A stretch of DNA of 64,000 bases from Paraburkholderia caffeinitolerans (GTDB lineage: Bacteria; Pseudomonadota; Gammaproteobacteria; Burkholderiales; Burkholderiaceae), in contig NZ_CADIKL010000008.1 in the NCBI RefSeq assembly GCF_902859945.1, positions 62,001-126,000 of the forward strand, read 5' to 3'. The stretch's first letter is position 1; each line of letters starts with the position of its first letter. The notes under the pieces were generated by a model. That model did not search any database. It was not told the origin of the DNA and worked only from the letters and a program-made list of their open reading frames with translations. The translations under genes and the position numbers were made by a program. This document shows positions 43,727 to 52,076 of the stretch, piece by piece.

Positions 43727-44491
43727 ATGCCCAAAACGAATCTCCAGGCGAGCGCACCGCAGCCACTCCACGCGCGCATCAAGGACACCCTGCGCACGCG
43801 CATTCTCGACGGCACCTACGGCCCGAACAGCCAGATGCCCTCCGAGTACGCGCTGTGCGCCATGTTCGGCGTAAGCCGAATTACCGTGCGCCAGGCGCTC
43901 GGCGATCTGCGCAACGAGGGGCTGGTTTTCCGGGTGCATGGCAAGGGCACCTTCGTTTCGAAGCCCAAGGCATTCCAGAACGTGACCTCGTTGCAGGGCT
44001 TCGCGCAAGCGATGTTGTCGATGGGGCATGAGATCGTCAATACGCTGCTGGCCTTACGCATCGTCGAGGCCAGTCGCTACATCGCGCAAAAACTCGATCT
44101 ACCGGAAGGCGCACGCGTAGCCGAAATTCACCGCGTGCGCCTGCTCGATCGCGAGCCCATCTCGCTCGAGCTGACCTGGGTGTCGGAGCCGCTCGGCAAG
44201 CGCCTCGCGAGCGCAGACCTTGCCACTCGCGATATTTTTTTGATCCTCGAAAACGACTGCGGCGTGCGGCTCGGCCACGCTGACGTGTCGATCGACGCCA
44301 TGCTCGCCAACGACGAGATCGCCGACGCGCTGCACGTGCAGGAAGGCAGCCCGGTGCTGCGCATCGAGCGCACCACACACGATGTGCAAGGCACGCCGAT
44401 CGATTTCGAATACCTCTACTTTCGCGGCGATGCGTTCCAGTACCGCCTGCGCGTCGACCGCGAAAAAGCCCCTGCCTGCGCAACTACGTAA
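43727..44491 (+). CDS. GntR-family regulator with UTRA ligand domain
   Basis: The 254-residue protein has an N-terminal winged helix (about 15-80, MPSEYALCAMFGVSRITVRQALGDLRNEGLVFRVHGKGTFV) and a C-terminal UTRA domain (about 95-245, ARVAEIHRVRLLDREPISLELTWV). UTRA regulators sense small metabolites such as amino acids or sugars. The start directly follows a 14-bp palindrome, consistent with autorepression. It is 10 nt before the flavoprotein gene, so it and the AprA-like/ferredoxin/HEAT/DUF971 genes form one unit that it probably controls. Confidence 0.88.
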   Translation: MPKTNLQASAPQPLHARIKDTLRTRILDGTYGPNSQMPSEYALCAMFGVSRITVRQALGDLRNEGLVFRVHGKGTFVSKPKAFQNVTSLQGFAQAMLSMGHEIVNTLLALRIVEASRYIAQKLDLPEGARVAEIHRVRLLDREPISLELTWVSEPLGKRLASADLATRDIFLILENDCGVRLGHADVSIDAMLANDEIADALHVQEGSPVLRIERTTHDVQGTPIDFEYLYFRGDAFQYRLRVDREKAPACATT

Positions 44492-44501
44492 GGAAACTGC
44501 A

Positions 44502-46247
44502 ATGAACACCGAAATACTCGAATACGACATCGTGGTAGTGGGCGGCGGCACGGCTGGGCCCATGGCCGCGATCAAGGCGAAGGAGCGCAATCCCGAACTG
44601 AAGGTGCTGCTGCTCGAAAAAGCCAACGTCAAGCGCAGCGGCGCGATTTCGATGGGCATGGACGGCCTGAACAACGCCGTGATTCCGGGCCACGCAACGC
44701 CCGAGCAATACACGCGCGAAATCACTATCGCGAACGATGGCATCGTCGATCAGGAGGCCGTGTACGCTTACGCGCAGAACAGCTTCGCGACCATCGAACA
44801 ACTCGACCGCTGGGGCGTGAAGTTCGAAAAGGACGGCAACGGCGACTACGCGGTAAAGAAGGTCCATCACATGGGCGCTTATGTGCTGCCGATGCCCGAA
44901 GGCCACGACATCAAGAAAGTGCTGTACCGCCAGCTCAAGCGTGCGCGCGTGAGCATCACCAACCGTATCGTGACCACGCGCGTCCTCACCGATGCGCAAG
45001 GCGCCGCGTGCGGCGTCATGGGCTTCGACTGCCGCACGGCGCAATGCGTGGTGGTGCGCGCGAAGGCCGTGATCCTGTGCTGCGGCGCGGCCGGACGCCT
45101 GGGCCTGCCCGCCTCGGGCTATCTGATGGGCACCTACGAGAATCCCACCAACGCGGGCGACGGCTATGCGATGGCGTACCACGCGGGCGCGGCGCTCACC
45201 AATCTGGAGTGCTTCCAGATCAATCCGCTCATCAAGGACTATAACGGCCCCGCCTGCGCCTACGTGACGGGTCCGCTCGGCGGCTTCACCGCGAACGGCA
45301 AGGGCGAACGCTTCATCGAATGCGATTACTGGAGCGGCCAGATGATGTGGGAGTTCTACCAGGAACTGCAAAGCGGCAACGGTCCCGTGTTCCTGAAGCT
45401 CGACCACCTGGCCGAGGAAACCATCCAGACCATCGAGCAGATCCTGCACACCAACGAGCGCCCGAGCCGGGGACGCTTCCATGCGGGACGCGGCAACGAC
45501 TACCGTACGCAGATGATCGAGATGCACATTTCCGAAATCGGCTTTTGCAGCGGCCACAGCGCATCCGGCGTGTATGTGGACGCACGCGCGCGAACCACGG
45601 TGCGCGGCCTCTACGCCGCGGGCGACATGGCCGCCGTGCCGCACAACTACATGCTTGGCGCATTCACCTATGGCGGCTTCGCCGGGCACGACGCCGCCGA
45701 CTATGTGGCCGACCGCGAGCACGCGCCGCTCGATCACGCGCAGATCGACGCCGAGCGCGCACGTATTTACGCACCGCTCGAACGCGAACACGGCCTCGCG
45801 CCCGCGCAGGTCGAATACAAGCTGCGGCGCATGGTGAACGATTATCTTCAGCCGCCCAAGGTCACGCGCAAGATGGAGATCGGCCTGCAGCGCTTCGACG
45901 AAATCGCCGAAGACATCGGCGCGATCAAGGCCCATAACCCGCACGAACTCATGCGTGCAGCGGAAGTACGCGCGATTCGCGATTGCGCGGAAATGGCCGC
46001 GCGCGCGTCGCTGTTTCGCACCGAAAGCCGCTGGGGGCTCTATCACCATCGTGTCGATTATCCGCAGCGCGACGACGCCAACTGGTTCTGCCACACCGAC
46101 CTGCGCAAGGACGCCAGCGGCCGCATGACCTGCGAGAAGCGCGCCATCGCGCCTTATGTCGTGCCAGTCGACGCCGCCGATCTCGGCGCATACAGCCGCA
46201 TGCGCATCCAGCGCGAACGCGCACCCGAACCGGCGGAAGCGCTTTGA
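44502..46247 (+). CDS. AprA-like FAD flavoprotein (fumarate reductase/adenylylsulfate reductase superfamily)
   Basis: The 581-residue protein has an FAD site at the N-terminus (IVVVGGGTAGPMAAIKAKERNPELKVLLLEKANVKRSGAISMGMDGLNN). The position of the covalent-flavin His in SdhA/FrdA is lacking, and the RSGAISMGMDGLN stretch resembles AprA (adenylylsulfate reductase), so FAD should be non-covalent. C-terminal segments include RFHAGRGNDYRTQMIE and YVDARARTTVRGLYAAGDMAAVPHN. It pairs with an 81-residue ferredoxin, as AprA pairs with AprB. In this aerobic-type genome a dissimilatory sulfate role is unlikely; the substrate is unknown. ATG 44502 follows AAGGAAACTGC. Confidence 0.8.
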   Translation: MNTEILEYDIVVVGGGTAGPMAAIKAKERNPELKVLLLEKANVKRSGAISMGMDGLNNAVIPGHATPEQYTREITIANDGIVDQEAVYAYAQNSFATIEQLDRWGVKFEKDGNGDYAVKKVHHMGAYVLPMPEGHDIKKVLYRQLKRARVSITNRIVTTRVLTDAQGAACGVMGFDCRTAQCVVVRAKAVILCCGAAGRLGLPASGYLMGTYENPTNAGDGYAMAYHAGAALTNLECFQINPLIKDYNGPACAYVTGPLGGFTANGKGERFIECDYWSGQMMWEFYQELQSGNGPVFLKLDHLAEETIQTIEQILHTNERPSRGRFHAGRGNDYRTQMIEMHISEIGFCSGHSASGVYVDARARTTVRGLYAAGDMAAVPHNYMLGAFTYGGFAGHDAADYVADREHAPLDHAQIDAERARIYAPLEREHGLAPAQVEYKLRRMVNDYLQPPKVTRKMEIGLQRFDEIAEDIGAIKAHNPHELMRAAEVRAIRDCAEMAARASLFRTESRWGLYHHRVDYPQRDDANWFCHTDLRKDASGRMTCEKRAIAPYVVPVDAADLGAYSRMRIQRERAPEPAEAL

Positions 46248-46294
46248 GCCCCGCTTTGAACTCACTCCCGAACGAACGCAGCGAGGAAAACACC

Positions 46295-46540
46295 ATGAGT
46301 TACACGCCCCACGACATCTTCCAGCGCAGCAGCGCAGCGGTCACGATCGACGAGTCGCTCTGCATTGCCGACAAGGGCTGTACCGTATGCGTCGACGTCT
46401 GCCCGCTGGACCTGCTGGCCATCGACATGACGAAGGGCAAGGCCTATATGCAATTCGACGAATGCTGGTACTGCATGCCTTGCGAGCGCGACTGCCCCAC
46501 GGGCGCAGTGAAAGTCGAGATTCCGTATCTGCTGCGCTAG
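46295..46540 (+). CDS. 2x[4Fe-4S] ferredoxin, AprB-like
   Basis: The 81-residue protein binds two [4Fe-4S] clusters: Cys23, Cys29, Cys32 and Cys36 (LCIADKGCTVCVDVCP) and Cys57, Cys60, Cys63 and Cys67 (CWYCMPCERDCP). The five-residue gap between the first two cysteines and the CWYC segment resemble AprB. It should carry electrons to or from the flavoprotein encoded just upstream. ATG 46295 has GAGGAAAAC. It is co-transcribed with the flavoprotein and followed by the HEAT gene after 67 nt. Confidence 0.88.
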   Translation: MSYTPHDIFQRSSAAVTIDESLCIADKGCTVCVDVCPLDLLAIDMTKGKAYMQFDECWYCMPCERDCPTGAVKVEIPYLLR

Positions 46541-46607
46541 CCGTGGCGCGACTACATTCGGACTCTACCTCTCGCATTAATTTCGGATTCCATATCGATA
46601 AAAAGTT

Positions 46608-47603
46608 ATGACCGACTCTATTCAATTGAATGCAGCGCCGCCCGAAGCGGCCGGCGCGCTCACCCGTCTCGCGGCCGCCGACGCCGCCGTGCGCCGCATC
46701 GCCGTGCTGGATCTCGGCGATCTGGAAGACAGTGCACTGATTGCGCCACTGATAGCAGCATTGCGCGACGACCCCTCGCCCGAGGTTCGCCGCGAAGCCG
46801 CGTCCGTGCTCGCATCGTGGGAACAGGAAGACGTGGTGGAAGCGCTCTGCGCCACGCTGCTGGACGCCGACCCGGGCGTGCGCGAAGCGGCCCAGCAAGC
46901 GCTCGCCGAACTCAAGGAGCCCGGCTCGGCGCGCGTGCTGCGGCGCTGGGCGGCGCGGCCCGAACCGTTCGCGCGGCGCGCGGCGTTGCGCGGACTGCGC
47001 GAATTGCGCGACGCGGCGGCCTTCGAACCCGCGCAAGCCGCGCTCGCCGATGCCGATGCCGAGGTGCGTCTCGAAGCGGTAGCCGTGCTCGGCTGGCTCA
47101 AGGACAGGCGCGCCGTGGCGCCGCTCGCGGCGCTCGCTACCGGCGACGCGCATGGCGCGGTGCGGCGCGCTGCGGTGGGCGCGCTCGGCTTCGCCGCCGT
47201 GAACGAGGGCCATGCAGGCAAGGCGCTGCTCCACGCGCTCGCCGATGCCGACTGGCAAGTCCGCGAGGAAGCCGCGACCACACTGGGGAAATTGCGCCTG
47301 CCCGCCGCTCGGGACGCACTGATCCATGCGCTCGCCGACGACTACTGGCAAGTGCGCCTGCGCGCGGTGCGCGCGCTGGGGCGCATCGGCGATGCTCACG
47401 CCGCGCCCGCCGTGAGCGCGTTGCTCGTGCATCCAATCAGCAACCTGCGCAAGGAGGCCGCGCTCGCGCTGGGCGAGCTTCCATCGACATCGAGCCTCGC
47501 GCCATTGCAGGCAGCACTCGACGACCGCGACCCGGAAGTGCGCAAAGCCGTGCGGATCGCATTGCAGCAACTCGCGGGGCGATTCGAAGGCGGTGCGCCA
47601 TGA
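46608..47603 (+). CDS. HEAT-repeat (PBS lyase-like) protein
   Basis: The 331-residue protein is built almost wholly of about nine HEAT/PBS-lyase repeats of the type (V)RREAASVLASWE and VRLRAVRALGRIGDA, giving a curved helical scaffold. There is no catalytic motif, signal or membrane segment. Such proteins serve as chaperones or docking platforms for cofactor insertion. Its place between a ferredoxin and DUF971 suggests a role in maturation or assembly of the flavoprotein-ferredoxin pair; this is inference. ATG 46608 has a weak ribosome site. Its stop overlaps the DUF971 start by four bases (ATGA). Confidence 0.8.
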   Translation: MTDSIQLNAAPPEAAGALTRLAAADAAVRRIAVLDLGDLEDSALIAPLIAALRDDPSPEVRREAASVLASWEQEDVVEALCATLLDADPGVREAAQQALAELKEPGSARVLRRWAARPEPFARRAALRGLRELRDAAAFEPAQAALADADAEVRLEAVAVLGWLKDRRAVAPLAALATGDAHGAVRRAAVGALGFAAVNEGHAGKALLHALADADWQVREEAATTLGKLRLPAARDALIHALADDYWQVRLRAVRALGRIGDAHAAPAVSALLVHPISNLRKEAALALGELPSTSSLAPLQAALDDRDPEVRKAVRIALQQLAGRFEGGAP

Positions 47604-47998
47604 ACGTGCCTCTGGAAGTCCGTTGCGAAACGGGCGCGCTCATTCTCGTATGGTCAGGCGGCCTGCGCCAGCATCTTCCGCTCGCGAGTCTGCGCCGCGC
47701 ATGCCCCTGCGCGGGCTGCCGCCGTGAGCGCATGAATGGAAACACGGGGGCGAACATGGGCGACCGCGCCGGCGACACCGCACATGAAGATCTCACGCTG
47801 ACCGGCATTGTCCCGATGGGCTATGGCGTGCAACTCGTCTTCAGCGACGGCCACGACCGGGGTATTTTCCCGTGGGCATGGTTCGAACACTTCGCGGCCC
47901 CCATTCAACCAGCCACGCCCGACCACACATCGGCACCGACCACGCGCACCGCGACGGGCGTCAGCGCAGCACCTTCGCACGGTCCCTCGATGCAGTGA
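47600..47998 (+). CDS. DUF971 domain protein
   Basis: The 132-residue protein has the DUF971 (GBBH N-terminal-like) core: LILVWSGGLRQHLPLASLRRACPCAGCRRER, with a CPCAGC iron- or zinc-binding type motif, and GYGVQLVFSDGHDRGIFPWAWF. DUF971 domains are found alone or joined to iron-sulfur carrier proteins and in gamma-butyrobetaine hydroxylases, so an iron-sulfur maturation role is plausible. The core ends near residue 100. The last ~32 residues are a Thr/Pro/Ala-rich tail whose DNA is the antisense strand of the Rieske gene 3' end. It starts inside the HEAT stop codon. Confidence 0.85.
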   Translation: MNVPLEVRCETGALILVWSGGLRQHLPLASLRRACPCAGCRRERMNGNTGANMGDRAGDTAHEDLTLTGIVPMGYGVQLVFSDGHDRGIFPWAWFEHFAAPIQPATPDHTSAPTTRTATGVSAAPSHGPSMQ

Positions 47999-48240
47999 CC
48001 GTTCTCGAAAGCAAACAGCGCGCTGTGATGGGCGCACATCAGCACTTTCGATCGATACGTGCAGACCTCGCCCGGCTCGAAATCGAGTCGCACCGAGAAA
48101 TGCGGGCAGCGATTGACATACGCCCACACGGATGCGCCGCGCCGCACGACGACGACCGCACCGTCGCCGGGCGAGTCGTCCACGACGCGTGCGCCACCGT
48201 CCGGCACGTCGTCGACGCAGCACAGAAAGCGAGCGCTCAT
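47905..48240 (-). CDS. Rieske [2Fe-2S] ferredoxin-like protein
   Basis: The 111-residue protein has the Rieske cluster motif in two parts, CPH (in NRCPHFSVRLDF) and CAHH (in MCAHHSALF), giving two Cys and two His ligands. It is a small soluble electron carrier. It reads in the same direction as the hydroquinone pathway, directly after a YciI gene, and ATG 48240 follows AGAGGG inside the YciI stop region (GTG 48243 is an alternative). Its last 94 coding bases overlap the tail of the convergent DUF971 gene. Its redox partner is not in the window. Confidence 0.88.
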   Translation of the reverse strand: MSARFLCCVDDVPDGGARVVDDSPGDGAVVVVRRGASVWAYVNRCPHFSVRLDFEPGEVCTYRSKVLMCAHHSALFAFENGHCIEGPCEGAALTPVAVRVVGADVWSGVAG

Positions 48241-48243
48241 CAC

Positions 48244-48564
48244 TCAAACCCTCTGCTCAGGATTACCCACATTCCAGTCCCACGGCCGGATCTCGACACG
48301 TTCGAACACACCCGCCAACGTATACGGGTCGTCGCGCACGAAGCGCATCACGTCGTCGTAACCCTCGGCCTCGACCACGAGCAAGGTGCCGTTGTGCCCA
48401 TCGCATCGCGGCGCGAAGGTCGATCCGCCGAGCCTCACGAACACGCCGTGCTGCGGTGCCGAGCGCAGATACGTGCGATGCACCGCCCGTATGCGATCGC
48501 GCACCTCGCGCATGCCCGGCTTGTCGGTGGCGAATACCGCGTAGTAGCGGGTCGACGGTCTCAT
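48244..48564 (-). CDS. YciI family protein
   Basis: The 106-residue protein has the dimeric alpha-beta barrel fold of YciI: YYAVFATDKPGMREVRDRIRAVHRTYLRS and a central TLLVVEAEGYDDVMRFVRDDPYTLAGVFERVEIRPWDW. The C-terminal VERVEIRPW-type segment is typical. YciI proteins often sit in catabolic clusters as putative dehydrochlorinases or isomerases. ATG 48564 overlaps the intradiol dioxygenase stop (ATGA), so it is part of the hydroquinone operon. A role in an isomerisation step, or none, cannot be decided. Confidence 0.85.
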   Translation of the reverse strand: MRPSTRYYAVFATDKPGMREVRDRIRAVHRTYLRSAPQHGVFVRLGGSTFAPRCDGHNGTLLVVEAEGYDDVMRFVRDDPYTLAGVFERVEIRPWDWNVGNPEQRV

Positions 48565-49433
48565 GCGCGTTCCAGCACGAAGTCGTAGCAGGCCTCACGA
48601 AAGCCACCCTCGAAGCCGAACTGCTGTGCGTTCGCATCGCCCGCCGCGCGCTCGCAATAGTCCACCTGCAACGACGGCTTCACGCCGAATACGGCGTCCG
48701 AGTCGAGATACGGGTCGTGCCGGTTGAACAGATGCGTCACGAGCGTGCTGTGGCCGGGCGCCGTGATCATGAAGTGCAGATGCGCGGGCCGCCACGGGTG
48801 CCGCCCTGTCGCCTCGAGCATGCGGCCCACCGGGCCGTCGGTGGGAATCGGGTAGCACACGGGCACGATGGTGCGGATCGCGTAGCGGCCCTCGGCGTCG
48901 GTGCGATAACGGCCGCGCAGATTGCCGTGCGGTTGCTCGGTGTCCTGCCCCGAGTACATGCCGTTCTCAGCGGTTTGCCACACGTCGAGCAGCGCGTTCG
49001 CCACGGGTGCGCCTTCGGTCGTCAGCACGCGGCCGTGCACGATCGCGGGCACGCCCGGCGTGAACGCCATGTTCTCGCCATAAACGCGCTCGGGCATGCC
49101 TTCGATGTAGAACGGGCCGAACACGGTCGTGTCGGTTGCGCCCGTCGCGTAGCGGTGATTGATCGCGTCGACCAGCATCGACACACCGAGCGTGTCGGAC
49201 AACAGGATGAACTCCTGACGCACAACGCCGTCGCACATCTGCCCCGTCTCGGTGAGAAAGCGGATGGCCGCGAACCACTCCGCCTCGGTCAGTTCCACTT
49301 CGCTCACGAAAGCGTGCAGATGCCGCACGAGACTTTGCATCAGCGTGCGCAGGCGCGCGTCGGACGTATTCGCGAAGCGTGCCACGACCTGTTCCGTCAA
49401 GGCCTGCTCGGCCTCGTTTCCATGCATCGACAT
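48561..49433 (-). CDS. pnpG: Hydroxyquinol 1,2-dioxygenase (intradiol)
   Basis: This intradiol enzyme cleaves hydroxyquinol (1,2,4-trihydroxybenzene) to maleylacetate using Fe(III). The 290-residue protein carries the four iron ligands: Tyr160 (ENGMY), Tyr194 (VCYPIP), His218 and His220 (PAHLHF). The N-terminal helical domain precedes the conserved TVFGPFYIEG. It could also act on catechol, but the adjoining maleylacetate reductase favours hydroxyquinol. ATG 49433 has AAGGAGACAACC. It is the fifth gene in the order C-D-E-F-G seen in para-nitrophenol/hydroquinone clusters. Confidence 0.85.
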   Translation of the reverse strand: MSMHGNEAEQALTEQVVARFANTSDARLRTLMQSLVRHLHAFVSEVELTEAEWFAAIRFLTETGQMCDGVVRQEFILLSDTLGVSMLVDAINHRYATGATDTTVFGPFYIEGMPERVYGENMAFTPGVPAIVHGRVLTTEGAPVANALLDVWQTAENGMYSGQDTEQPHGNLRGRYRTDAEGRYAIRTIVPVCYPIPTDGPVGRMLEATGRHPWRPAHLHFMITAPGHSTLVTHLFNRHDPYLDSDAVFGVKPSLQVDYCERAAGDANAQQFGFEGGFREACYDFVLERA

Positions 49434-49483
49434 GGTTGTCTCCTTTCGTCTTTCTCGCGCGCCGCTCGCACAGCCGGGCCCGG

Positions 49484-50551
49484 CTATTGCGGTGCCGCAC
49501 CTTCCCACGCGCGCTGCAGCAACGCGCGGATCGCCTCGCGCTCCAGCGCGCGAGGATTGGGATACGCATTAGTACAGGCCAGATCGGCCGCTTCGTCGAG
49601 GCCCGTTTCGGGCATGCCGATGTCCTTGAGCGCCGTCGCAATGCCCAGTGACGCGTTCAAATCATAGAGCCGTGGCCCCGCCTGCGCCGCCTGCTCCGCA
49701 CCGAGCGCGCGCGCCACGCGATCGAGCGCCCGTGGCGCGGCCGCGTGGTTATAGTGCGCCGTATGCGGCAGCATGATCGCATGCGTTTGCGCGTGCGGCA
49801 GATTGAACGTGCCGCCCAGCGTGTGGCAAAGCTTGTGATGCAGCGCCATGCCCACCGCGCCGAGGCAACTGCCCGCGAGCCACGCGCCGTAGAGCGCGCG
49901 GCCGCGCATCGCCGGATCGTCGGGACGCTGCACGACGGCCGGCAGCGACTCGCCCAAGGCGCGAATCGACTCTTCGGCCATCAGGCTGATCACGGGATTG
50001 GCATCTTCCGCGTAGAGCGCCTCCACCGCGTGCGCCATCGCATTGATGCCCGAGGCCGCCGAAATGCCCGCGGGCAGCGACACGGTCAGCGACGGATCGT
50101 AGATCACCGTGCGCGGCAGCACGCGAAAATCGCGCCCGGTCTTCTTCAGGCGCCCTTCGGTGAGGCCGTAGATCGGCGTCATCTCCGAACCCGCATAGGT
50201 GGTGGGCACCGCGACGATCGGCAGCGACGATTCAAGCGCAATGGCCTTGCCGAGGCCAATGGTCGAACCACCGCCCACGGCCACGCAGCATTGCGCGTCC
50301 AGCGCCGCCGCCTTTTCGCAGGCGGCCCGCGCGACTTCCACGGGCACATGCATGACCGCCTCGGCGTGAATGCCCGCGGCACGATCGCCGAGCAAACGCG
50401 CGACTTCCTCGGCGAGCGGGCGCTGTTCAGGTGTCGAGAGAATCAGCGCGCGGCGCGCGCCGAGACGATCCACTTCCTCGGGCAGCCGCGCGAGATTGCC
50501 CCAGCCGAATACCACGCGCGACGGCAAACCTTGATAGACGAAGCGATCCAT
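49484..50551 (-). CDS. pnpF: Maleylacetate reductase
   Basis: Reduces maleylacetate to beta-ketoadipate with NADH. The 355-residue protein is of the iron-containing alcohol dehydrogenase family: NAD motif VGGGSTIGLGKAIAL, then VPTTYAGSEMTPIYGLT, and the conserved NAMAHAVEALY and MALHHKLCHTLGGTFNLPHAQTHA segments. Maleylacetate reductases retain this fold but often function without the metal. ATG 50551 is 7 nt after the semialdehyde dehydrogenase stop with GAGG upstream, so the genes are coupled. Both hydroxyquinol and hydroquinone routes converge here. Confidence 0.88.
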   Translation of the reverse strand: MDRFVYQGLPSRVVFGWGNLARLPEEVDRLGARRALILSTPEQRPLAEEVARLLGDRAAGIHAEAVMHVPVEVARAACEKAAALDAQCCVAVGGGSTIGLGKAIALESSLPIVAVPTTYAGSEMTPIYGLTEGRLKKTGRDFRVLPRTVIYDPSLTVSLPAGISAASGINAMAHAVEALYAEDANPVISLMAEESIRALGESLPAVVQRPDDPAMRGRALYGAWLAGSCLGAVGMALHHKLCHTLGGTFNLPHAQTHAIMLPHTAHYNHAAAPRALDRVARALGAEQAAQAGPRLYDLNASLGIATALKDIGMPETGLDEAADLACTNAYPNPRALEREAIRALLQRAWEGAAPQ

Positions 50552-50558
50552 ACGAGCC

Positions 50559-52025
50559 TCAGCGCTTGAAGTGCGGCGGCACCTGGGCGTCCACGTTGAC
50601 CCACACCGAGCGGGCCTCCGTGTAGTCGTGCATCGCCTCAAAGCCCATTTCGCGCCCGTAGCCCGACTGACCGACGCCGCCGAACGGGCTGCCCGGGTTC
50701 ACGCGCTTGTAGCAATTGATCCAGCACATGCCCGCGTCGATCTTGCCCGCGATGCTGTGGGCACGCGACAGATCGCGCGTCCAGAGGCCGCTGCCGAGAC
50801 CGTATTCGGTGCCGTTGGCAATGGCCAGCGCCTCTTCGTCGGACTTGAAGCGCAGCACGGTCACGAACGGGCCGAACACCTCTTCCTGAGCGATGCGATC
50901 TTTCGGCGTCTTCGCCTCGATCACCGTGGGGCGCACATAGTAGCCATTCGCCAGCGCGGGGTCCTGCGGTGCGCTGCCGCCCGTGAGCACGCGCCCGCCC
51001 TGCTCGCGCGCCAGCTCCACATAAGCCTTCACGCGCTCCAGATGCTGCAGCGACGTGAGCGGCCCCATCTCCGTTTGGGGATCCAAAGGATTGCCCACGC
51101 GAATCGACGAAGCGAGGTCGACGAAGCGTTCGAGAAACGCGTCGGCAATGCGCTCGTGCAGCACGAGGCGCGAGCCCGCGATACAGGCTTGCCCCTGATT
51201 GTGGAAGATCGCCCAGGCAGCGCCATTGATGGCGGCATCGAGATTGGCGTCGTCGAACACGATGTTCGCGCCCTTGCCGCCCAGTTCGAGTTGCACGCGC
51301 TTCAAGTTGCCCTGCGAGGCCTCGACGATGCGCCGCCCCGTGGCCGTCGATCCCGTGAAGGCGATCTTGCCTACACCGGGATGCTCCGCAAGCCGTTGCC
51401 CGGCTGTGTGGCCATAGCCCGGCACGATGTTGACCACGCCCGCGGGGAAGCCCACTTCCGCCATCAGCTCGACAATGCGCAGCGTGGAGAGCGGCGTGAT
51501 TTCCGAAGGCTTCAGCACGACCGTGTTGCCGGCTGCGAGCGCCGGGCCCATCTTCCAGCTCGTGAACATAAGCGGGAAATTCCACGGCACGATCTGACCG
51601 ACCACGCCAATGGGCGCGCGCTGCACATAGTTGAGAAAGCCCGTTTCGACCGGAATCACCGAGCCTTGCAGTTTGTCGGCCATGCCGCCGAAGTAGCGAA
51701 AGCAGCCCGCCGTGCGCGGCACGTCGAGCGCGCGCGAATCGCGAATCGGGTGCCCCGTGTCGAGCGATTCGAGTTGCGCGAGCTCTTCGGCGTTGGCTTC
51801 GATGGCGTCGGCGAGGCGCAGCAGCAGGCGGCCACGCTCGGCGGCGGGCAGCGCCGCCCACTTCGGGAACGCGCGCGTGGCGGCGGCCACGGCAAGATCG
51901 ACATCGGCAGCGGTAGCCGCGGCGATCTTCGTGATCAGCGAGCCGTCGTGCGGATTGAGCACGTCGATGGTGCCGCCTTCGACGGCGTCAACGAAACGGC
52001 CGTCGATGAACAATTGCGTTTGCAT
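50559..52025 (-). CDS. pnpE: 4-hydroxymuconic semialdehyde dehydrogenase
   Basis: Aldehyde dehydrogenase of 488 residues. It has the NAD-site GSTATGRRIV, the catalytic Glu in LELGGKGAN and Cys in NQGQACIAGSR. It is betaine-aldehyde-dehydrogenase-like in sequence, but its place between the hydroquinone dioxygenase and maleylacetate reductase genes points to 4-hydroxymuconic semialdehyde to maleylacetate. This is the HapE/PnpE position of known clusters; function assigned by context. There is a 51-nt gap to the dioxygenase gene. Confidence 0.85.
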   Translation of the reverse strand: MQTQLFIDGRFVDAVEGGTIDVLNPHDGSLITKIAAATAADVDLAVAAATRAFPKWAALPAAERGRLLLRLADAIEANAEELAQLESLDTGHPIRDSRALDVPRTAGCFRYFGGMADKLQGSVIPVETGFLNYVQRAPIGVVGQIVPWNFPLMFTSWKMGPALAAGNTVVLKPSEITPLSTLRIVELMAEVGFPAGVVNIVPGYGHTAGQRLAEHPGVGKIAFTGSTATGRRIVEASQGNLKRVQLELGGKGANIVFDDANLDAAINGAAWAIFHNQGQACIAGSRLVLHERIADAFLERFVDLASSIRVGNPLDPQTEMGPLTSLQHLERVKAYVELAREQGGRVLTGGSAPQDPALANGYYVRPTVIEAKTPKDRIAQEEVFGPFVTVLRFKSDEEALAIANGTEYGLGSGLWTRDLSRAHSIAGKIDAGMCWINCYKRVNPGSPFGGVGQSGYGREMGFEAMHDYTEARSVWVNVDAQVPPHFKR

Positions 52026-52076
52026 GATTAAATCCTTGATTGATGCTTTGTCATGCTAAATAGCTGCACAACTCGT

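Noticed and set aside
44484..46265. 593-codon open frame opposite the AprA-like gene
   Set aside because: Antisense shadow with biased His/Arg/Val composition and no start signal; the plus strand carries a clear FAD protein.
43727..47998. Dissimilatory sulfate reduction or sulfur oxidation (aprBA) locus
   Set aside because: Only AprAB-like proteins occur; sat, dsr, qmo and aprM genes are not present, and the flavoprotein is only superficially AprA-like.
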